Shown: positions 1-10,775 of the stretch, piece by piece | Layout of the letters: every line of letters starts with the position of its first letter | How positions within the stretch are numbered: position 1 is the stretch's first letter | Assembly: GCF_000346465.2 (NCBI RefSeq) | Contig: NC_034009.1 | Location: forward strand, 7,907,251-7,971,250 | Reading direction: 5' to 3' | Origin: Prunus persica | Lineage: Eukaryota; Streptophyta; Magnoliopsida; Rosales; Rosaceae | DNA length: 64,000 bases | Made by a program: the position numbers and the translations under genes | The notes under the pieces: generated by a model | Told to the model about the DNA's origin: nothing | The model's input: only the letters and a program-made list of their open reading frames with translations | The model's database searches: none

Positions 1-2640
1 CCTTGATGACCTTTTGGGGAATGTCCGGAGTGAGCGTAAAACTGAAATTACATTATACTCTATGTGCTAACATACTTTCTCTTAAAAAAAAACTCAAATG
101 AATAATGTCATGCTATTGCACATACTAAGGTCAATAATTGACCACGTATAACTGTTTCGCAACCAAAAACATGCAATTGCATCAACTCAATACCCAAAAT
201 ACATTCAAGTCCTAAACCAGAAAATAGGGTTCTTTGAAATCTTACTTGATGTTTCCATACTTTCAAAGCCTCCTCCTTTCACTTCCTTTTGCCACCACCT
301 CAAATTTCGTCGTTAACAGCCAAGGATCTTCAAAATCTTTACAACCACATTATTATTACAAATCCATTCCCCTGCAAAATTTTAATTATATATCACACAA
401 TGCCAACAGCCCATACTAAATTACTTAAATCCCTCCAATTTGGTGACCATTTCATCATGGAGGTTGGACCCACCATCAATTTGGTATCTGCATTTCAGTT
501 TCGGGCAACTAGAGAGAAGAGTTGAGGACCTCAATTCTATTACCATTACCTTCTTGCAGATGCGTTTTGCCCAAGCACATACAGGAGTTGCTAAGGATTG
601 AATTTGGGCAAGCACAGAGAAGAGCTCCTGGAGGCGCTACGGATTGGATCGGCTTCATGTACAGTTTCCTCTGGTGCTGTGACTTCTGTAAGCCCCCCTT
701 CACTTCAGATGAAAGGGCTAAAGCCCGAGTCTCTACTGCTCCGAAAACTCAGTATTCACAGAGGTAGACAGAAATGGGGTCTCACAGAGTCCTCTAGTTC
801 CCTATGTTGTGTTCGATTTGGGAAACCAGAATGGAGCGGACTGGTCGCGTCTTCTTCTCCTCCAAACCTGCCTTTCTCTTTCCTCACATGCCACTCACAT
901 GCTGAATCACAATGGCTGAAGAGGTCATTAGGTCATTGAATCTCAGCCATCCTTTTTTAACATGGAACCTCAACCGTTGGATAGCTGGCTGTACCGGTAC
1001 AGCTGAGGCACCACAGAATTTCCCAATCATAAGATACTAAACCATTAGTTGGGTGCTAAAATCAATGAAGCAATCTAATCCAAGAGGAGGAATTTTCTTT
1101 TGGTTTTTGGCAATATTTTATACAAAGTGGAGGAGTTGACGAAAACTACAAAAAAAGGAAAATACATTGAAAAAGAAAATTGGGGTAATTTAAGTATAGA
1201 TGAACATTCAAGGAAAGTTCCACAGAAGTGGACGTGGAGACAAGACAACCATGCACAAAGTCCACAGTCTTGGACTTATCAAGGATCATGTTCTCTATCT
1301 CATCATCTGCCAGCAAATCCACATCCTATAAATAGCTCATCTTACTCTCCTCACAAACGGAGAAACACTCATGTAGAATGAAAATAGTACTGTTTTGTTA
1401 ATTTTAATCAGTCATATTATATCACGCGTTATAATTTTTTTACTTAACATTATACGACTGGTTTGAGATACTAAAATAATGCTATTCCTATTTCATATAA
1501 ATTTCTCCGTGAAAAACGACTTCACTCAACTTACCACAAACAATTTAAATTAATTAATTAAACTTTAGTTGTTACTTGGTGGGCCCCACCACCGCAGTGT
1601 GCTGAACTGGCAAAAGTTTGGTAGCGAGAGTGTGTGAGTCACATACAGAAGGTACAAATTCTTCTTGTAAAACATAAATCAAATTGAAGGAGCACCGCCC
1701 GCGATCCCAATAACATCTTTTAAAAATTAAAAATTAGAATAATTCGTTCCTTCTACTGGCCACGCGGCTTCTGCCCGTTTCTCCCGATTTATCCCTTTTT
1801 CTCAATTCCCCTTCAATTCTTTTATCTTCTTGCTCAGTCATGACCGCTTCTTCCGGTGACCGGTCTAAGACTAAGCTAAACAACTATTTACTCTCTCAAC
1901 TATTTTATTCTTGATTTTTATTTTTTTTTAAACGAACAATAAAATATTCGTTTTTGGGATTTGAGTAATATTCTATTGCACCCAGATTTTCACTATCACC
2001 AAACAGCCCAATGATGTGGCGCCCATGTTCTCCAAATTATCAAAACGCCCACTTGATTGATTGAGTCACCAATACCACTCTCTAGACTGCAGTACACAAA
2101 GCCTACTCTTCCCCTATCACAAGGGCCTCGTAGTTCAAGCGACCAAGAGTATGCATCGAGGTTTTAGTTTCGATTTTTTTTTTCTAATATCGCTTGTATT
2201 AAAAAAAATCTCCATTATCACTTTATAGTACTGTAAATCATATTTGTTAATTAAAATTAATTACAAATCATCAAGCAACATTGCTATGTTGTGTCGTATA
2301 ACCTTGCCCTAGATTCCCAAGTACCCAATAAAAATTAGAAGCATCTATAATTACTATTGCCAGCACTAATCCACTCCTTTAGTTTAATTATTCAATTAAG
2401 GAAACAAAAAGAATCTTCTAATTTAACATTATTTAATATTTGTTAGGTCGGTTGGCGATGACAGTATTTCTATCTTTCACAGTTGAGTGTTTAAAAATTG
2501 ATTCAACAATTTCAACTCCATTAGTATATTGATATTTTTATGTGACGAAAATACCCTTTTTGTTTTGTTTTTGTTTTTTTGTTTTTTGTTTCTCTCTTTT
2601 CTCTATCACTTTCTAACTGGCCGTCCCGGTCCATAAACGC
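1..2640. other. Intergenic spacer, no gene recognised
   Basis: AT-rich DNA. Several short open frames occur (for example 421-703 on minus and 522-939 on plus), but none resembles a protein family I know and none has a consistent exon structure. A good plant-type TATA sequence (TATAAATAG, 1327-1335) has no recognisable gene behind it. A 16-bp perfect palindrome centred on ACCGGT lies at 988-1003. A weak tRNA-derived look (GGCCTCGTAGTTCAAGCG, near 2125) could be a decayed SINE, but the B box is poor. Confidence 0.5.
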
Positions 2641-2683
2641 GTTCACGCGTTTGCCTTTGTCGAGTATCAATGTGGGTGACCAC

Positions 2684-2692
2684 TATATATAA
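2684..2692 (+). promoter_or_regulatory. TATA box of the UDP-glucuronate 4-epimerase gene
   Basis: TATATATAA lies 212 bases before the ATG at 2904. A pyrimidine-rich leader with CTTCTT and CTCTTTCTCT runs follows, as is usual for highly expressed plant genes. This implies transcription starting near 2715-2725 and a leader of about 180-190 nt. The start site is inferred from spacing only. Confidence 0.5.
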
Positions 2693-2903
2693 CCCTTCAT
2701 CATCTTCAATCTATTAGCAGGTGCAGAAAATTTAATCACCCAAAAATAAATTTTCTTTTTCTCTGCACTTGTATTCTTCTTCTTCTTCAATTTTCTTCTC
2801 TACCCCTCTTTCTCTGCAAATCTAAAAACCCAAGATTTTGTAAAGAAAAAAGAAGAGATTTCAATTTTGGTTAGAGAAAACAAAGAAAGAGAGAGACCAG
2901 AGA

Positions 2904-4202
2904 ATGCCGTCCGCATTGGAAGATGAGCTGTTTCCATCGACGCCAGGCAAGTTCAAGATCGAGCGTAGCCACGGCATGAACCGCCAGTTCCACCGGTGCT
3001 TCGCCTCCACCAGCACCATGTTCCTGTGGGCCCTGTTCCTGATCGCCTTGACGGCGTCGTATTTGAGTTTCCAGAGCTTCGTCGACTCCGGTAGCCGGTA
3101 CTTCTCCGCCTCCTGGGGCGGCATCCAGTGGGAGAAGCAGGTCCGCAACTCCGCCCAGATCCACCGATCCGGCGGCATGTCCGTACTGGTCACCGGCGCC
3201 GCCGGTTTCGTTGGGACCCACGTCTCGCTGGCGCTCAAGAAGCGCGGAGACGGCGTCGTCGGGATCGACAACTTCAACAGCTACTACGACCCGTCGTTGA
3301 AAAAGGCCCGCCGCTCGCTGCTCAAGAGCCACGGCGTCTTCATCGTGGAAGGCGACATAAACGACAATCGTCTCCTCGACAAGCTCTTCGACACCGTGGC
3401 ATTTACGCACGTGATGCATTTGGCGGCTCAAGCCGGCGTCAGGTACGCCATGGAGAACCCCCACTCGTACGTCCACAGCAACATCGCCGGCCTCGTCACG
3501 CTTCTCGAGGTCTGCAAAACGGCCAATCCCCAGCCGTCGATCGTCTGGGCCTCGTCCAGCTCCGTCTACGGCCTCAACGACAACGTTCCATTCTCCGAAT
3601 CTGACCGCACCGACCAGCCCGCTAGCCTCTACGCCGCCACAAAGAAAGCCGGCGAGGAAATTACCCACACTTACAACCATATTTACGGCCTGTCAGTTAC
3701 CGGGTTGAGATTTTTTACCGTTTACGGGCCGTGGGGCCGACCCGACATGGCGTATTTCTCTTTTACCCGCAACATCCTCCAAGGCAAGCCCATCACTATT
3801 TACAGGGGCAAGAACCGGGTCGACTTGGCCCGCGATTTCACGTACATTGACGATATTGTGAAGGGTTGTTTGGGGTCTTTGGATACGTCCGGGAAGAGCA
3901 CCGGGTCGGGCGGAAAGAAACGGGGCCCCGCACCATACCGAATCTTTAATCTGGGGAACACATCACCGGTGACCGTGCCGACACTTGTCAGCATCCTGGA
4001 GCGGCATTTGAAGATGAAGGCGAAGAAGAATTTCGTGGATATGCCTGGAAACGGCGACGTTCCGTTCACGCACGCGAATATAAGCTTGGCCCGGAGGGAA
4101 TTCGGGTACAAGCCCACAACCGATTTGCAGACCGGGTTGAAGAAGTTTGTTAGGTGGTATCTTTCTTATTACGGCTACAATCATGGCAAGCCTGTAAATT
4201 AA
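2904..4202 (+). CDS. GAE1: UDP-glucuronate 4-epimerase (GAE family, GAE1-like), 432 aa
   Basis: Interconverts UDP-glucuronate and UDP-galacturonate and so supplies the galacturonate donor for pectin. The family are type II Golgi membrane proteins. Seen here: a short basic cytosolic N-terminus, one membrane segment at about residues 39-56 (FLWALFLIALTASYLSF), a stem, then an extended SDR fold with the NAD-binding motif TGAAGFVG at 97-104 and catalytic Tyr243-x3-Lys247 in YAATK. The serine stretch ASSSSVYG precedes the Tyr. There is no intron, as is typical of plant GAE genes. The 432-aa length and the N-terminus (ELFPSTPGKFKIER) fit the GAE1-type member better than the longer GAE6, but paralogue assignment is from memory. 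The coding region is strikingly GC-rich compared with its AT-rich flanks, which explains the long open frames in its other phases. Confidence 0.95.
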   Translation: MPSALEDELFPSTPGKFKIERSHGMNRQFHRCFASTSTMFLWALFLIALTASYLSFQSFVDSGSRYFSASWGGIQWEKQVRNSAQIHRSGGMSVLVTGAAGFVGTHVSLALKKRGDGVVGIDNFNSYYDPSLKKARRSLLKSHGVFIVEGDINDNRLLDKLFDTVAFTHVMHLAAQAGVRYAMENPHSYVHSNIAGLVTLLEVCKTANPQPSIVWASSSSVYGLNDNVPFSESDRTDQPASLYAATKKAGEEITHTYNHIYGLSVTGLRFFTVYGPWGRPDMAYFSFTRNILQGKPITIYRGKNRVDLARDFTYIDDIVKGCLGSLDTSGKSTGSGGKKRGPAPYRIFNLGNTSPVTVPTLVSILERHLKMKAKKNFVDMPGNGDVPFTHANISLARREFGYKPTTDLQTGLKKFVRWYLSYYGYNHGKPVN

Positions 4203-7200
4203 TATTTCTTTTCCTTTATTTCCATTTTTTTTTTTAAATCTTACTTTAAATTTTCTAGGATTTTTTTCCCCAACCAAAAGGAAAAAAAAAACCTGTGGAA
4301 AAAGAATCCTATGGCAAAAAAAGAAAAAAAAAAAATCCGAGATACATTCTTTACTTGGGAGAGCTGTGAAGTTGTCATAATTTTTTTTTTTCTTTTTTGT
4401 AAAGGAAATATTTCAATATGCCTTTCTTGTGGGTATCCTAAGAATCGTTTGAAAAGAGGAGAGTCTGAGAGAAAGGTTCAATTTCCGGCATTCTATTTTC
4501 TCGGAAAGCGAAGCATAAAATAAAGTAGAGATTTTCTTGGCCTTTTTGAATTGTCCAAAATTTGAGTATTGAATGGATGGAGTTATTTTGGAATAATGAT
4601 AAAAGCTTAGAATTCTTTTTTCCAATTTTTGTGGGTATAATAATATCCCAGAAAAATTAAACTTAATTGGATAAAATAAAAAAAAAGCATGATTATTAAT
4701 AGGAAACAGCTTTTGCCCAAAAAAAAGATAAGAAGGAAGGAGACAGCTGGTACAACCGTGACATACGGCTGTGTCGGGTCCCACTTCGAGCTCGTACACG
4801 ATTCCACAATACACACACAATATCCAGCTGTAAAGTGTCTGTGTAAACTAAACTCTGCTCGTACTCGTACTGAAGAAAAACGCACAGCTTTGGCTTTGCT
4901 TGCCGACCTCGGACTCGAAGGGGTATTTTGGTAATTAACAACGATTAACTTCTTTTGGACACCAACAATTATTAAGCTCATCTTTTGGTTGTCGTTTAAT
5001 CATTTTATGTTGAAATGACTAACATGTCGATGTATCGCCGTAGACGAGAATTGGAAAAATCGAATGTAAAAGGCGATTAAAATGTCCACGTAAATAATAT
5101 TTGACATCTCCTTAAACAGGATATCGGACCTAAATAAATTAGATGATTCTTAATCTCAATTATTGATGAATGATATGTGATTTAGACTGTTGATCGTAAC
5201 ATTATATTAAACTATATGTCATTTGCTTTGGCACGTCAAAACAACATGTCGGGGACATATTTTCCACCGACAATGGTAGGTCTTTTTTTTTTTTCTTTTT
5301 TTTTTTTTCTGGGAGAGAATTAGTGCGTCCATGTTCTATGGATGAACATGTGCGTTGCTTTGGCTGTTGACTAAAGATGGTAAGATCAATATGCTTTTCA
5401 AGAAGCCATGTGTTGTGCTGTCTTTGGGTCTGAGGTAGAGTATACAAATAAAACAACTTGTAGGCCCGTTGAGTGCCGCTTTCCGCGTAAGGTTGACAAT
5501 TTTTATTCATTTATTTCTTTTTCTTATTTACAATTGTTTTGAGTGAACTTGGCTCTTGGACAAGTTTAGTAAAAAATATTAGGGTCGAAAATAATTTTGA
5601 TAAATTAAGTTATGTCGTCAATCTTTGCGGTTATCCTACACGTGTGGTGTGTGCACGGCACGTGAGCTACCTTGCATCCCTCCTAGTACTTACCAAACGC
5701 AAAGAGAAATTATAGTGATCTAGTATCACCATACTATTAAGGGTGGCAATTTCTAATATGACCCGTTACACGATTCGAATTCGCATAATCAATAATTGTA
5801 TAATTTTTAGGTCAATCCGTTATGACTCGTTTAATAATACGGAGCAGAAATCACGGAGGCAGAAAGCCAAAAATTACAGGTGTGGAGCTCGAGGAACGCC
5901 GGAAAAATCATAAACGAGTATCATAATGGACATCTATAAAAGGAAATAAGGAAAGAAAAAAATACAACTCAGAAAATGCAAATCTCGCCAATTTTCTTCC
6001 TTGCCATTTTTCTCAATCTAAACCTATCTCCCCAAACTCAGAAAAAAATGGCATCTCCTCAAACTCAGTAAAGTACCTTAAGGATAGAAGTCACCCAACA
6101 CAGTGATAAAAACCGAACGTGTTAAAATTTGTTAATCACTAGTTAAGCACTTAAATCAGTTTCTTTGTGTGTTTGGACCTTGGTGGACACCTATTAAAAT
6201 CAAAGAAAGATTACAACAACTTAAAAAACAAAAAGTTCCATTCCAAGCAGAAATCAAGAATCTAGAAGTGTTATTAAAATCACCATAAGTAATTAATTAT
6301 CCCAGAAGAAAAGTAGAAGTGTCTAACAACATAACAAGAAATCAGTACCATCTCCTATTCGACGTAAGAGCTGACATATATTAGTGTAATCCTGCTCATT
6401 TTGGGGCATTTACATAATTTTTTAGGTCTATCGTCGTTTTGATTTTGGGCTTTATCTATATTTCTTTTGGGCTCTAGCTCTCAAACTTTGGACCTTTATG
6501 AGTACTGTCTTATGGGGGAGCTTATTCAAGCAAATATTTCTTCAATACGTAAGAGTTAGGTTATTCTTGTAAACTCTTTGTGGATTGAACATCTAAGACT
6601 TTTTACCTATATTGACCTTAGGTCCCTTCATGCATTCATATCATACATGAAAAATTGTTTTATGTAAAAATATTGGATAAGTATGAAAACTGGTTTTTCG
6701 GAATAATCATTTTCTCAAGATAATTTTTGGCGGTTTTTATTCCTTACACATCAAATAAAAAAACTTGATTTTATGGGATTTTAGTATGAAGTATATATTG
6801 ACTTAATGAACCATTATTTTTTTGTCTAAATCGTAATTTGCACTAAACCCAATTTTTCATATTTTGATTTGGTGTGAATGTGATTTTCTAGTATGTTTAT
6901 TTGAATCCAAATGGGGGTACTTTCTTATTTACATTGTAAACTTAAGTAAATGAAGTAATATAAAAATAAATGAAAGTAAAAGGACATATATATTTACTTA
7001 AATGATGAAAATGGAAATAAGGTAATATGTACAACGTCGTCATTTTGGCATCAGGAAAGTCCTTTGGACTCTAGAGCATTTCATCAAGCAATTTGTGGAC
7101 AATTTGCAGGGGTCAACGTCTTCTCCTCCAATAGTGGATTCTAGGCTTGCAGGGGTCAATTGACCCCTCTTGTCCCTATCTGGATCAACTATGCCTACGC

Positions 7201-7303
7201 ACAGCCAAAAGGGCTGGCTGCTTATATTTCTTTTTCTTTATATAAAAAAATATATATATTTATAAAAGTTTGAGTGGACTGGGCTTTGATTTGTGGGTTG
7301 CTT
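4203..7303. other. Intergenic spacer with degenerate repeats
   Basis: The epimerase 3' region comes first, with long T and A runs near 4225-4395. AT-rich DNA follows with no recognisable gene. Poly-pyrimidine tracts occur at 5283-5310. Around 5750-5840, phrases such as GACCCGTTACACGATTCG and GACTCGTTTAATAA look like an old transposon remnant, but I found no termini. Short open frames on both strands are not credible genes. Confidence 0.5.
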
Positions 7304-7306
7304 TTA

Positions 7307-8027
7307 GGGCATGTTTACGTATCAGTAATGGAGAAAGTAAGGAATCAGATAATTTAGGAATCGGGGAACTACTGAATCGGTATGGGAAGAATCATTCCCA
7401 TTAAGCTATTTACTAAACATACGAAATTAGTAAAGGAATGGGGTTGATTCCCATTATTATTGTTTACTAATTTTCATGAATCAGAATCCAAATTAATTTG
7501 ATTACTAAAATGCCCTACACATTTTCACCACATCACATATATAAAATTCACCCAAAACCAAAAGCTATAGGAAAAGGGGTTTTGAATTAATCAGTAAGAG
7601 GGAATCCGTTATCAAAGAAAATTATCAGCAATTTATTCTGAACCAAAAGCTAGACAAGCTAACCTGGCTAAGAAATCTTTGATCAAGTGAGATAAAATTC
7701 ACAAAAGAAGTCACCTGTGTTGTAACGTTAAGGGTTTGAGTTGTTTGAACTCCTTCTGGCTTTTTTTTTAGGGTTTGAGTTATTTTGGAATTATAGTAAA
7801 GTGGTAAGGGTATTTTTGGAAGTTAATAAGAGAAAGCAGGAATGGGAATCGTATCGACTAGTCCCCCCTAGTCGATCTGATACCTAGTTTTGAGGGAATG
7901 TGATTACGGATTTTGAGGTGGGGCCCACTTATTTTTTCATTCCTGATTGCAAGTAAACGCAGGGGAAGTCAGGAATGGAAATCATTCCCTTTCCTCCCAT
8001 ACCCATTACTGATACGTAAACATGCCC
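7307..8027. mobile_element. MITE, PIF/Harbinger (Tourist)-type, 721 bp
   Basis: The first 25 bases, starting GGGCATGTTTACGTATCAG, are repeated as a perfect inverted copy at 8003-8027. The element is flanked by a 3-bp direct repeat TTA (7304-7306 and 8028-8030). A TWA target duplication with GGG/CCC termini is the signature of PIF/Harbinger elements. The interior holds no transposase, so this is a non-autonomous copy. The short frame at 7913-8098 runs across the end of the element and is not a gene. Confidence 0.8.
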
Positions 8028-8040
8028 TTAGTTTGTTTTT

Positions 8041-8815
8041 AGGCTTATTATCACTAAACGTCCCTAAGGTTTATGAAACTATCAGATTGCATCCTTAATG
8101 TTTTTTTTGTGTCACTTATGATCCTCAAGGTTAGTATGTGCAATCACAAATGGTCCATACCGTTAGGTTCTGTCAAAAACTCTGTTAGTTTGCTGACTGG
8201 CATACATATATATATATATATCACAAAACATCCCTGAGGTTTACACACTTCACAAATGGTCCCTATGAATTTTTTTTTTAAATTTAAAATTCATAAAATT
8301 TTGGTTTTCTTTTTAAAATTATTTGTAAATGAAAAAATCATTTATAGAAGGATTTTAATCTTGAGGACCATTTATGAACCCTAAACCTTTAGTTTTTTTC
8401 ATTTTTAAATTTTATGAATTTTAAATTATTTTTTAAAAACTTCATTAGTTTGTTGATGTGGCATATACATGGAACCAACATCTACAATAATATTGTGTCA
8501 CATGTATTTAAAATTTATTTTAAAATAATTATAACTCATAAAATTTTAAAAAGAAAAAAAAAATGTTATGAATTTTAATTTAAAAAATTAAAAAATTTCA
8601 TAAGGACCGTTTGTGATAGGTGTGTGAATCTCAAGGATGTTAAGTGATATACATATATGCCACGTTAGCAAACTAACAGAGTTTTTGACGGAACCTAACG
8701 GCATTGACCATTTGTGATCATGCATACTAATCTTGAGGACCACGAATGACAAAAAAAAAAATTAAGGATGCAATCTGATAGTTTCATAACCATGACGTTT
8801 TGTGATAATAAGCCT
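8041..8815. mobile_element. Long-inverted-repeat (foldback/Mutator-like) element, 775 bp
   Basis: Arms of about 150-165 bp at 8041-8205 and 8652-8815 are imperfect inverted copies; both contain the phrase for TATCAGATTGCATCC and for CTCTGTTAGTTTGC. The AT-rich middle is itself partly self-complementary around AAAATTTAAAAT-type sequence. The flanks are T-rich (TTTGTTTTT against nine T), so a 9-bp target duplication is possible but uninformative. No coding capacity. Only 13 bp separate it from the Harbinger-type MITE before it. Confidence 0.7.
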
Positions 8816-9995
8816 TTTTTTTTTTTATGTGTTTGGGTAGGCAAGGGCTTTGTATGTTTCACATCATCACATGGGCTAAGTAGGAATATGTATGATTACA
8901 TAGAGGGGTTTTTTTTGTTGAAAAAAAAAATGGAATAGGCGGCTGCCTACCTTGCCCTTGTAGGACCGCCCCTAAACAAAATAGTAGGATTTTTAGCTGA
9001 GCATGCTTAGTCCTCCAGAGTCTAAACCAACTAAGCAAGCCATAAAAAAAATACAAAGGAGCAACATTGACAGAACAACAATTGTTTAATCATGGTCATA
9101 TGAACCTCCTTCATCAGTCATTATAAAGATTGATTATGATACTACATCTAAGAGACTAGATGAAACATGCGGGTTCAAGATAATCAAGATACAAGAGCAA
9201 GTTTTTGATGAATTGTACAACAATATAGCAGATAAGTTAGAAACAGAAGATAATGACAACGTATATTGAAACAGCTTGGAAGAAGAAGAGATACACAACA
9301 TAGAAAACATGATGAAAGCATGAATCTCCCAACAAACACAAGCAGCCATAATGAAGCCATAACAGCAACATGAAGGCATGTGAAGATCTCATGATAAAAG
9401 AAGCAGCATCAACTTCCTTTGGACCCAAAAAAAAAGAAAAAGAAAATCTTTGTTTCTGGCGCTATATGGAAAGCATGAAACTTCTTTGGCACCATATGAA
9501 AAGCAGAAAAAGCCTCTTCAAGCAATCTAAAAAATAAATAAAGGCATTATTGTCCAACCACTACAAAATACATATGTATACGTCCTTCTTTATAAATACA
9601 GCCCTTCTCAGGCATATTGCTTGGGGAGGCCTTGATACTTTTCAAATAAAATTACAAATAAATATAAGGGTGGTGATTTTCCCACTCTCCTTTTATCCAT
9701 TTACACTTTATTTTGTTTTTTTAATACTTTTTAAGATAAAATGGAGTGTAAGTGAACAAAAGAGGAGTGAGAACATACAATTTTAATAAAATGGAGTGTA
9801 AGGACCAATTTGATATTACTGTGCTGTAAAAATAATCGTTGTCAAATTTGTTGTGGATAAAAAATGAGTGGAAAAATTAGTACAAAACTATAAATTGCTC
9901 ACCAACCTCACCTGTGCCTTTTCCTTCCCCTATAAATTGCATTAACAAACTCGCCAATTTTCTCCAGGCATGTCCAGAAAAATGGATTTTTTTTT
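8816..9995. other. Intergenic spacer, nothing recognised
   Basis: AT-rich sequence without a convincing gene. The open frames at 9134-9428 (-) and 9550-9786 (+) match no family I know. A short direct repeat, AAAATGGAGTGTAAG, occurs near 9738 and 9788. Confidence 0.45.
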
Positions 9996-10345
9996 GAGAT
10001 ATTTAGTGATATACCCATTTCTAGCACTAATATTATAAATAAACCCTACACAATTGAATTCCTATAAACAAACCCAAAAAAAACCCAAAAAATGATAGCT
10101 GGCCTTATTGAATTTAATATTAATTATTAAATTACTTTGATGCCCTATTGAGTGCTTTGGGTATTTTTATGAGATTTTGGGGTTGGGCTTGTTTTAAGAA
10201 ATTGATGGCAGTTTTGTAATTTATAAGAAGTTAAAAGCTTTTTTGTTATGTTGTAAATGGACTTTGGGTGTGTTTCTAAAGTCCATTTTATATAGGGTAT
10301 TTTTATAATTTTGGCCCCCATATTGGGTATAATAGTGAATCTCCC
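9996..10345. mobile_element. Probable MITE-like inverted-repeat remnant
   Basis: The left end (GAGATATTTAGTGATATACCCAT) and the reverse complement of the right end (GGGAGATTCACTATTATACCC) agree at roughly two thirds of positions, which suggests decayed terminal inverted repeats about 350 bp apart. No target duplication is clear. The minus-strand frame at 10145-10408 lies largely inside it and is not a gene. Confidence 0.4.
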
Positions 10346-10775
10346 TTTTTTTTTCTTGTTTGTTTTGAAAAAAATTAAAAAATCAATCTTATCATTTTGA
10401 CTCTCCAATTTTTGACCAATGTGGTAAATGAGCTTTTACTATAGTACCCCTGAATGTGGGTGTTCTGTCCGTCGTCACACAAAATTACATCATCCAAATC
10501 TTCCCCTTCATCTCATCATTTCAACTTCTCAATAAATCACTTGCGCGCGCTCTCTGTCTCTCTGTCTCTCTCTCGCTCTCTTCTCTGAATACGCAATTAA
10601 TAAAGCGGCCTCCGATTTTCTTTTATTTCGTAGTCATATACAACATTCTTTTTGGGTTTCTTTTCTCTGAATCTGACATTCTTTTCGCAGGAATTTTCAT
10701 TTTCATCTCTCTGCTATTTCATACTGTTTTCTTGTGTAGTCATATATATATATTCTTTTGTGCGCAGTAAACATA

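Noticed and set aside
598..939. 113-codon frame near the left edge
   Set aside because: It lacks an ATG start at its head and shows no known domain or supportable splice partner.
988..1003. 16-bp perfect palindrome GCTGTACCGGTACAGC
   Set aside because: A single isolated palindrome of this length is expected by chance in tens of kilobases or may be one site in an unknown repeat; no further copies were seen.
2115..2175. tRNA- or SINE-like phrase (GGCCTCGTAGTTCAAGCG ... GAGGTTTTAGTTTCGATT)
   Set aside because: It does not fold into a cloverleaf and the B box is degenerate; at most a decayed SINE head.
2861..3680. Long minus-strand and +2-frame ORFs across the epimerase gene (2871-3680, 3128-3604)
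   Set aside because: They are by-products of the high third-position GC of the real gene and have Arg/Gly/Val-rich compositions without family likeness.
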